Positions 57,466 through 64,000 of a stretch of DNA of 64,000 nucleotides are shown one piece after another. Below the pieces are notes generated by a model. That model was not told the DNA's origin. It did no database searches and worked only from the letters and a program-made list of their open reading frames with translations. Position numbers and translations under genes: made by a program. The DNA is taken from positions 1 through 64,000 of the forward strand of contig CAIVJW010000026.1 in assembly GCA_903906315.1 (NCBI GenBank). Direction: 5' to 3'. Position 1 is the stretch's first letter. The number at the start of each line of letters is the position of its first letter. This DNA is from an uncultured delta proteobacterium (lineage in GTDB: Bacteria; Myxococcota_A; Polyangia; Polyangiales; Polyangiaceae).

Positions 57466-59817
57466 TCAAGGCGTCAGCGTCGAGACGGCCGGAGCCTTGC
57501 CGCCGGACGCGGGAGGCTGCGGACCGCGCCCGAGGCGCTGCAGGAAGGAGATGAGCGCGACGATCTCGGTGTCGGGCGCGACGTCGACGCCGTTCGCCTT
57601 GAGATCGGCGACGATCTCGTCGGCGTGCGACTTCGCGTCCTGCGCCCCGGTGCCAATTTCCTCCGGGGTGTAGGGTACGCCGACGGCTCGCATGGCGCGC
57701 ATCTTGTCGGGGATGCTCGCCGCGTCGTTCTTCGCGGTCGCGAGCTGCGCGTACGGCGGCATGTTCGATCCAGGCGAAATCTGGCGCGGATCGACCATGT
57801 GCTTGTAGTGCCAGAGGTTCGGGTACTTGCCGCCCTCGCGCGCGAGGTCGGGGCCCGTGCGCTTGGAGCCCCACTGGAAGGGGTGATCGTAGCGCGAGTC
57901 GTCGAGGGTCGAGGCCTCGCCATAGCGCGCGGTCTCGAAGCGGAAGGGCCGAATCATCTGCGAGTGGCACGTGTAGCAGCCCTCACGCAGGTAGATGTCG
58001 CGACCCGAGAGCTCGAGCGGCCGGTACGGCTTCGCCTCGATGCCCGTCGCCGCGGTCTGCTCGACGAGCAGCGACGGGACGATCTCCACGACCCCGCCAA
58101 CGAGCACCGCGAGCACGGTGAGCACGGTGAAGAGGAGCGGGCGCCCCTCGAGGAGGGAGTGCCAGGTGGGCTTGCCCTTCTCGCGAGCGAGCTGGAGGAA
58201 GTAGGCGCCGACGCCGCCGACGATCGCCGTGAGAAGGACCATCGTGAAGCTCGCGATCTCGCTGCGGAGACCGGCGAGCAGCATGATGGCCGTCGTGACG
58301 GCCGCGAGCAGCACCGGCCGACCGAAGATGAGGCTCGTCCACGGCACGACGGGCTCGGCGTCCTTCTCGATCAGGACCTCGGCCTCGCCGTCGACGGCCT
58401 TGCCGGCCTTCGCGGTCATGAAGAGGTTCCACGCCATCATGAGCTGACCGACGAGGAACAGCGTGCCGCCGACGATGCGCGTCCAGTACATCGGTCGGAG
58501 CGCCATGAGCGTCTCGACGAAGTTCGGGTAGAGCAGGCCCCCTTCGGGGTTCTGCGCGCGCCACATCATGCCCTGGGTCACGCCGGCGACCCACATCGAG
58601 ACCATGTAGAGCAGGATGCCGATGGTCCCGATCCAGAAGTGCAGATCGGCCGCGCGCTTCGAGTGGAGCTGCGTGCCCCAGAGCCGCGGCACGAGGTAGT
58701 AAAACATGCCGGCGGCCATGAAGCCGTTCCAGCCGAGCGCGCCCGAGTGGACGTGGCCGATGATCCAGTCGGTGTAGTGGGCGAGGCCGTTGACGCTCTT
58801 GATGGAGAGGAGCGGCCCCTCGAACGTCGCCATGCCGTAGAACGTGACGCCCGCCGCGAGGAACTTGAGGACCGGATCCTCACGCAGCTTGTCCCAGGCG
58901 CCGCGGAGCGTGAGCAGGCCGTTGATCATGCCGCCCCAGCTCGGGGCCCAGAGCATGATGCTGAAGATCATGCCGAGGGTCTGCGCCCAGTTCGGCAGCG
59001 AGCTGTTGAGCAGGTGGTGGGGGCCGGCCCAGATGTAGAGGAAGACGAGCGCCCAGAAGTGCACGACGCTGAGCCGGTACGAGTAAACCGGCCGCCCCGA
59101 GGCCTTCGGCACGAAGTAGTACATGATGCCGAGCACGGGCGTCGTGAGGAAGAACGCGACCGCGTTGTGGCCGTACCACCACTGGATCAGCGCATCCTTC
59201 GCGCCGCCGTAGATCGAGTAGCTCTTCAGGATCGAGACCGGGATCTCGAGGCTGTTGACGATGTGCAGAACGGCGACGGTCACGATCGTGGCGATGTAGA
59301 ACCAGATCGCGACGTAGAGGTGCTTCTCGCGCCGGTTCCACAGCGTCCAGAAGAAGTTGATCGCGAAGACGACCCAGATCACCGCGATGGCGAGGTCGAT
59401 GGGCCACTCGAGCTCCGCGTACTCCTTGCCGGTCGTGAAGCCGAGCGGGAGCGTGACGGCCGCGGAGACGATGATGAGCTGCCAGCCCCAGAAGTGGATC
59501 TTCGCCAGGAGATCCGAGGCGAGCCGCGCCTTCACGAGGCGCTGCGTCGAGTAGTACATGCCCGCGAAGATCATGTTGCCGACGAACGCGAAGATCGCCG
59601 CGTTCGTGTGCAGCGGGCGGAGACGGCCGAACGTCAGGATGGGGTGGAGGTTGGCCTGCCAGACGGCGAGCTGGAGGGCGATGATCACGCCCACTAGCAT
59701 CGCCACGACGCCGAACAGGACGGATGCGCCGATGAACCAGCGCACGATGGAATCGTTGTAGACGATGCGCTTCGCCTCGAGGGCGGGCGCCGCCTGATCA
59801 CGACTCTCGGTTGCCAT
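57466..59817 (-). CDS. ccoNO: cbb3 oxidase fused catalytic and mono-heme subunits (CcoN-CcoO)
   Basis: 783 residues in one open frame. Residues 1-about 500 are CcoN: a 12-helix heme-copper oxidase core with RPLHTNAAIFAFVG, WWYGHNAVAFFLTTP, the His pair GPHHLLNSS, and IIGHVHSGALGWNG. About 510-600 are linker and extra helices, and 600-783 are CcoO with C614-Y-T-C-H618 and ISPGSNMPPY. In most bacteria these are two genes. AAGGAAAGG precedes the ATG at 59817. It reduces O2 to water in the cytoplasmic membrane. Its start overlaps the ccoS stop region by 20 nt. Confidence 0.93.
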   Translation of the reverse strand: MATESRDQAAPALEAKRIVYNDSIVRWFIGASVLFGVVAMLVGVIIALQLAVWQANLHPILTFGRLRPLHTNAAIFAFVGNMIFAGMYYSTQRLVKARLASDLLAKIHFWGWQLIIVSAAVTLPLGFTTGKEYAELEWPIDLAIAVIWVVFAINFFWTLWNRREKHLYVAIWFYIATIVTVAVLHIVNSLEIPVSILKSYSIYGGAKDALIQWWYGHNAVAFFLTTPVLGIMYYFVPKASGRPVYSYRLSVVHFWALVFLYIWAGPHHLLNSSLPNWAQTLGMIFSIMLWAPSWGGMINGLLTLRGAWDKLREDPVLKFLAAGVTFYGMATFEGPLLSIKSVNGLAHYTDWIIGHVHSGALGWNGFMAAGMFYYLVPRLWGTQLHSKRAADLHFWIGTIGILLYMVSMWVAGVTQGMMWRAQNPEGGLLYPNFVETLMALRPMYWTRIVGGTLFLVGQLMMAWNLFMTAKAGKAVDGEAEVLIEKDAEPVVPWTSLIFGRPVLLAAVTTAIMLLAGLRSEIASFTMVLLTAIVGGVGAYFLQLAREKGKPTWHSLLEGRPLLFTVLTVLAVLVGGVVEIVPSLLVEQTAATGIEAKPYRPLELSGRDIYLREGCYTCHSQMIRPFRFETARYGEASTLDDSRYDHPFQWGSKRTGPDLAREGGKYPNLWHYKHMVDPRQISPGSNMPPYAQLATAKNDAASIPDKMRAMRAVGVPYTPEEIGTGAQDAKSHADEIVADLKANGVDVAPDTEIVALISFLQRLGRGPQPPASGGKAPAVSTLTP

Positions 59818-60025
59818 GGGACCTTTCCTTCGGATGGGTGTCGGGACGGGGACCGCGATCGTCGAGGGATGACTCGGCGGGCGCGGGAAGCTCCTCCTCG
59901 AGGGGCAGGAGGGCGAGGCGTTCGGCGTGCTCGTGATCACGCTGCTTCTGCGTCATCGCGTAGAAGACGAGCGAGACGACCACGAGCATCAGGCTGACGA
60001 AAATCTGCAGAATTATCGCTTCCAC
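59798..60025 (-). CDS. ccoS: cbb3 oxidase assembly protein CcoS
   Basis: 75 residues from GTG 60025. MEAIILQIFVSLMLVVVSLVFYAM is the single-helix CcoS signature, followed by a charged tail. The start lies within the last codons of ccoI (overlap GTGGAAGCGATAA), and the stop lies within ccoNO, so all three are translationally linked. CcoS helps place copper and heme in CcoN. Confidence 0.88.
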   Translation of the reverse strand: MEAIILQIFVSLMLVVVSLVFYAMTQKQRDHEHAERLALLPLEEELPAPAESSLDDRGPRPDTHPKERSHGNRES

Positions 60026-62565
60026 AGCGCGCTCCTCCGGGAGAGAGACGCCGCGGTGAAGGCGATCACCGTGAGCGAGGACAGGGGCATCAGGATCGCG
60101 CACAGCACCGGGGACATGCGGCCCGTATAGGCGAGGCCGACGGTGAGCGCGTTGTACGCGACCGCGATGGCGAGGTTCCTGCGGACGACTCGGGCGAGCG
60201 TGCGCGAGGCCTCGAGCGCGAGACGGATCGGGCCGAGGCCAGGCGTCACGAAGTAGAAGTCGGATCGCGCGGCCATGAAGGGGCGATCGATGGCCGGGGT
60301 ACCCGAGCAGTGGGCCTCCGAGACGACGAGGCTGTCGTTGATGCCATCGCCGACCATCAGCGTATCGCCCCGATCACGCGCCCGGATCCACGCCGCCTTC
60401 TGCTCGGCGCCGTGCTCTGCGATGGCGCGCTCGGCGGGGATGCCGGACGCCTCCGCCACGGCGGCCACGCGCGCCGCGGCGTCGCCGCTCAGCATCCACA
60501 CCTCGAAGCCGTCCGTCGCCAAGCTCGCGACCTCGTCGCGCGCGTCGGGACGCAGCTGCTCGTCGGTGGCGAGGCCGACGAGGATCTCGCCGTCGCGCCC
60601 GAACGCGACGTCCCCCGCGCCGCCCGCGCCAGGCGCGACCCAGCCGGGGGCGCCCAAGCGGTACGTCGAGCCGCGCACCGTGAGCTCGACCCCGAGCCCG
60701 GCGTGCTCGATGACCTCGAGGTCAGCGGAGAAATCGGCGACCTCGCGAGCGCGGCCCAGCCCCTCGAGGACGCGCTTGACCGCGACGCTCTTGGGGTGGG
60801 TGCTCCGGGCCGAGAGGTTGTAGAGCACGGCGCGGTCCGCGTCGCCGAGCGCGGCGAGCGGGGCTGCGTCGCGGACGGCGAGCGTGCCCGTCGTCAGCGT
60901 GCCCGTCTTGTCGAAGACGACGCGACGAACGCTCACCGCGCGATCGAGGAAGCCGGGCGCTCGGACGAAGAGCCCGGCGCGCCGAAGGCCGGCCTGCACG
61001 AGCTCGTACGCCATCGGCGTCGCGATGCCGAACGCGCACGGGCACGTCACGATGAGGACGGCGGTGACGACGTCGACGGCGCGCGGCACGTCCCCGAGGA
61101 CGAAGGCCCACAGGGCGAAGCCGAAGGCGGCGGCGGCGAGGACGAACGCGACGTAGACGCGCGAGAACCGCTGCCACCACGGCGTCGCGCGCGCGGCGTC
61201 CGCCTCCCGGTGCACCGGGCTGCGCAGGAGGTCGACGAGCGGAGAGGTCGAGAAGGCCTCGGTCGCGCGCACGGTCGCGGCCCGCTGCGACGCCGCGAAC
61301 GCCCCTGCAGGGACCACGTCCCCGCGGTGGAACGCGCGAGGCTGGCTCTCCCCGTTGATCCAGTCGAGCGAGAAGCTGGCCTCCTCCTCGTCGAGCATCG
61401 CCGCGACGGGGACGAGGTCCCCGGGCGCCACGAGCAGCGCGTCGCCGACCACGACCTCGGTGCACCGGACGACGGCGACGCGCCCGGCCTCCACGCGCCG
61501 CGTGAACAGCCCGTCGACGCCGTCGCTCTCGAGGAGCTGCCTGCGGTTCTTCTCGAGCACCCGCTCCTGGAGCCAGCGCCCCACGAGCATGAGGGCGATG
61601 AACACGTCGAGCGTGTCGAAATAGGACGACGCGCCGCCGGTCCTGGCGAACGAGTACGTCGAGCTGCCGAACGCGAGCAGGATGCCGAGCGCGATCGGCG
61701 CGTCGAGGTGGAGCATCCCGCGCCGCAGCCCCTGCCAGGCCGACGCGAAGAACACCGAGCCGCCGACGAGGACGCTGAGAAGCGACAGCCCGAGGTTCAG
61801 CTCGTTGAAGAGGCGGTAGAGCGGCCCCGAGTCGAGCCCGGCGTACAGGGCGATCGTGAACGTCATCGCGTTCATCGCGATGGCGATGCATACGCCCATG
61901 CGCACGAGCAGAGCGCTCGAGGCCGGTCGGTCGCGCTTGAGCGACGGACCGAGCAGGTACCCGAAGCGCTCGACCTCCTCGAGGAACGAGCGGAGCGGGA
62001 ACGCGGCGCCGATCGCGAGCTGCACCTTGCCGAGGGCTGGGTTCACCAGCGCGCGCACACCGCCCGGCCGCTGCTTGAACAGGGTCTCGATGAGCCAGAC
62101 GCACCCGGAGCAGTGGATGCCCTGAATGTCGAGGTCCACCCTCACGAGGCCGGGCGCGGCGCCGAGGGACTCCTCGATGGGCTCGAGCCACTTGAGGTCG
62201 CGCTGGCCCGGGCGAGCGTCGGGCACCGGCTGCCCGGCCGACCCCTGAAGGTCGTAGTACTTCTCGAGGTCCATCCGGTGGAGCAGGCCGTACACCGCCT
62301 CGCACCCGCCGCAGCAAAACGCGCCCTCAGCGGACCGCGGCATCGCGGAACCGCAATGGCGGCAGCCCCCCCGCGGCGCCGGGATGCTGGACGGCTCGCC
62401 ACGCGGTCCCGGCGACGCACCGGCGCCGAGGGGCCCGGGCGAGGCCGCCTGCGCGCGCGAACGCTGGACGGGCTCGGAAATCAGCAAGTGGATTCGTTCG
62501 GGCGGGAGCCAGTAAAGGAGGGCTTCCCCTGCCGGCGTCGCGCCCCATCGCAGGCTTCGTGCCAC
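60013..62565 (-). CDS. ccoI: CcoI copper P1B-type ATPase for cbb3 oxidase assembly
   Basis: 850 residues. N-terminal CRHCGSAMP zinc-knuckle-like motif and CCGGCEAVY, heavy-metal domain with GIHCSGCVW, metal-transport motif TCPCAFGIATP, phosphorylation motif DKTGTLTTG, and GDGINDS hinge near the end. The topology fits CcoI/CtpA, which delivers Cu to CcoN. First gene of the cco operon; ccoS follows with overlap. The start is not certain: GTG 62565 lacks a strong ribosome site and the first 60 residues are poorly conserved. Confidence 0.92.
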   Translation of the reverse strand: MARSLRWGATPAGEALLYWLPPERIHLLISEPVQRSRAQAASPGPLGAGASPGPRGEPSSIPAPRGGCRHCGSAMPRSAEGAFCCGGCEAVYGLLHRMDLEKYYDLQGSAGQPVPDARPGQRDLKWLEPIEESLGAAPGLVRVDLDIQGIHCSGCVWLIETLFKQRPGGVRALVNPALGKVQLAIGAAFPLRSFLEEVERFGYLLGPSLKRDRPASSALLVRMGVCIAIAMNAMTFTIALYAGLDSGPLYRLFNELNLGLSLLSVLVGGSVFFASAWQGLRRGMLHLDAPIALGILLAFGSSTYSFARTGGASSYFDTLDVFIALMLVGRWLQERVLEKNRRQLLESDGVDGLFTRRVEAGRVAVVRCTEVVVGDALLVAPGDLVPVAAMLDEEEASFSLDWINGESQPRAFHRGDVVPAGAFAASQRAATVRATEAFSTSPLVDLLRSPVHREADAARATPWWQRFSRVYVAFVLAAAAFGFALWAFVLGDVPRAVDVVTAVLIVTCPCAFGIATPMAYELVQAGLRRAGLFVRAPGFLDRAVSVRRVVFDKTGTLTTGTLAVRDAAPLAALGDADRAVLYNLSARSTHPKSVAVKRVLEGLGRAREVADFSADLEVIEHAGLGVELTVRGSTYRLGAPGWVAPGAGGAGDVAFGRDGEILVGLATDEQLRPDARDEVASLATDGFEVWMLSGDAAARVAAVAEASGIPAERAIAEHGAEQKAAWIRARDRGDTLMVGDGINDSLVVSEAHCSGTPAIDRPFMAARSDFYFVTPGLGPIRLALEASRTLARVVRRNLAIAVAYNALTVGLAYTGRMSPVLCAILMPLSSLTVIAFTAASLSRRSALWKR

Positions 62566-62779
62566 GACAGGCCCGCCGAAACGCGGCGACGACTTCAGGC
62601 TTCCACCGATGACGCGACGTCACCATGGCACCGCATGGGCTGCGCCATGGGCGCACCGAGTGCGCAAGCGCGGCACACTGTCGGGGCTTTTCCGGACGCA
62701 TCTCGCGCGCCGCGTGCAGCGACTGCGCGCCCGTCGGAGCTCTGTGCGGCGCCCTGCGCTACCTGCGTGAACCGCCACG

Positions 62780-62788
62780 TGGTAGTTG
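62780..62788 (+). promoter_or_regulatory. Extended -10-like element before the carboxylase gene
   Basis: TGGTAGTTG ends 9 nt before the ATG at 62798. TGnTA core matched. Confidence 0.35.
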
Positions 62789-62797
62789 GGCGGCGTC

Positions 62798-64000
62798 ATG
62801 GCCTCGATCTCCGCCCCCCTCAGCCAAGCTCCCGTGACCCCCACCTCCGGGCTCGAGCGCCTCGACGAGATGAACCGCCGCGCCCTCGACGGCGGGGGTG
62901 CCGCTCGCATCGCCAAGCAGCACGAGGCCGGCAAGCTCTCGGCCCGCGAGCGCATCGACCTCTTGCTCGACCCGGGCTCGTTCGTCGAGCTCGACCGGTT
63001 CGTCGTCCACCGCTGCACCGACTTCGACATGGAGAAGCAGAAGGTGCTCGGCGACGGCGTCGTCACCGGCTGGGGCCTGGTGGACGGCCGCAAGGTGATC
63101 GTCTTCGCGCAGGACTTCACGGTCTTCGGCGGATCGCTCTCGGGCGCGTACGCGCGGAAGATCTGCAAGGTCATGGACCTCGCGATGAAGATCGGCGCGC
63201 CCGTCGTCGGCCTCAACGACTCGGGCGGCGCCCGCATCCAGGAGGGCGTCGAGTCGCTCGCCGGCTACGCGGACATCTTCCTCCGCAACACGCTCACGAG
63301 CGGCGTCGTGCCGCAGCTCAGCGCGATCCTCGGGCCGTGCGCTGGCGGCGCCGTGTACTCGCCCGCCATCACGGACTTCATCCTGATGGTCGAGCACACG
63401 AGCTACATGTTCATCACCGGGCCGGAGGTCATCCGCTCCGTGACGAACGAGGAAGTCACGAAGGAGGACCTCGGCGGCGCGGGCACGCACGCGTCGCGCA
63501 GCGGGGTCTGCCACTTGACCGCGCCCGACGATCGAACCGCGATAGCCAAGCTCCGCGAGCTCCTGTCGTTCCTGCCATCGAACAACACCGAGGATCCGCC
63601 GGTGAAGCCGACGCAGGACCCGGTCGACCGCGAGGTCCCCGAGCTCGACCGGATGGTGCCGCTCGAGGCGTCCAAGCCCTACGACATCAAGACGGTCGTA
63701 CGCGCCGTCGTCGACGACGGTCACCTCTACGAGGTGCACGAGCGCTACGCGCAGAACATCGTGGTCGGCTTTGCGCGCATCGGCGGCCGCACGATCGGCG
63801 TGGTCGCGAATCAACCGAACGTGCTCGCCGGGTGCCTCGACATCAAGGCGAGCATCAAGGCTGCGCGCTTCGTCCGCTTCTGCGACTGCTTCAACATCCC
63901 GCTGGTCACGTTCGTCGACGTGCCCGGGTTCCTGCCGGGGACCGACCAGGAGTACGGCGGCATCATCACGCACGGCGCGAAGCTGCTGTATGCGTTCGCC
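62798..64000 (+). CDS. pccB: Acyl-CoA carboxylase beta subunit (propionyl-CoA type), 3' end outside window
   Basis: 401 codons visible; the gene runs off the right edge. Crotonase-like carboxyltransferase with [57 protein letters not shown] and [17 protein letters not shown]. It transfers CO2 from carboxybiotin to propionyl-CoA or a related acyl-CoA. The substrate cannot be fixed without the rest; methylmalonyl-CoA decarboxylase alpha (MmdA) is similar. Start ATG 62798. Divergent from ccoI with 232 nt between. Confidence 0.93.
   Translation, partial: MASISAPLSQAPVTPTSGLERLDEMNRRALDGGGAARIAKQHEAGKLSARERIDLLLDPGSFVELDRFVVHRCTDFDMEKQKVLGDGVVTGWGLVDGRKVIVFAQDFTVFGGSLSGAYARKICKVMDLAMKIGAPVVGLNDSGGARIQEGVESLAGYADIFLRNTLTSGVVPQLSAILGPCAGGAVYSPAITDFILMVEHTSYMFITGPEVIRSVTNEEVTKEDLGGAGTHASRSGVCHLTAPDDRTAIAKLRELLSFLPSNNTEDPPVKPTQDPVDREVPELDRMVPLEASKPYDIKTVVRAVVDDGHLYEVHERYAQNIVVGFARIGGRTIGVVANQPNVLAGCLDIKASIKAARFVRFCDCFNIPLVTFVDVPGFLPGTDQEYGGIITHGAKLLYAFA

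Noticed and set aside
57625-59697. A 690-codon plus-strand open frame
   Set aside because: It is antisense to the clearly conserved CcoNO fusion; composition is typical of antisense frames in GC-rich DNA.

Overview
The window is a very G+C-rich bacterial chromosome segment with strong G/C bias at third codon positions. Content points to a myxobacterium (Myxococcota), most likely class Polyangia. The evidence is an mglB-mglA polarity pair nearly colinear with the Myxococcus xanthus proteins as I know them, several Ser/Thr kinases of myxobacterial type, and many lipoproteins with long Ala/Gly/Asp linkers and Cys-rich domains. The genus is inference.

Layout. 1-791: 5' part of an Mrp Fe-S carrier. 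1022-7738: two Cys-rich secreted proteins, then a cassette of two thioredoxin-like lipoproteins and a predicted outer-membrane barrel. 7758-11659: aspartate kinase, a HEAT-repeat lipoprotein and a diacylglycerol-kinase-like enzyme. 11672-14912: a kinase / PEGA membrane protein / Cys-rich lipoprotein operon. 15043-25804: CTP synthase, a FAH-fold protein, envelope proteins, a PBP4-type carboxypeptidase, a sigma-70-family factor, an ABC exporter, and L20-L35. 26014-31238: carB, a cyclic-nucleotide-binding-type protein and a zinc-ribbon membrane protein. 31248-36790: a large TPR/DUF3857/transglutaminase protein with a coupled small membrane protein, then mglBA. 37035-43936: a 39-residue basic protein missed by ordinary ORF cut-offs, a kinase, alanine racemase, a vWA lipoprotein, RimI, and pyrK-pyrD. 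43962-46889: a lone TssM/IcmF protein. 47006-55097: small proteins, a metallophosphoesterase, a methyltransferase, rpoZ, a TruC-like enzyme, pyrH, a PpiC-like lipoprotein and a KamA enzyme. 55186-62565: a complete minus-strand cbb3 oxidase operon (ccoI-ccoS-ccoNO-ccoQ-ccoP-ccoG). 62798-64000: 5' part of an acyl-CoA carboxylase beta subunit.

Three signals are not explained by the gene list. (1) ccoG is intact except for one in-frame TGA, placed exactly in its WCG-x-ACPQ motif. (2) A short palindrome, GGGGCCGC-GA-GCGGCCCC and relatives, sits 7-14 nt after the stop codon of at least five unrelated genes, always in the same orientation relative to the gene. (3) An extended -10-like motif, TGnTAnnnT, lies 6-10 nt before the start codon of nine genes, which suggests leaderless transcription, and further upstream of six others.

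Pyrimidine synthesis is well represented (carB, pyrK, pyrD, pyrH, pyrG) but scattered. No tRNA, rRNA, CRISPR array, transposase, integrase or phage gene was found. The region reads as core chromosome rather than a mobile island.
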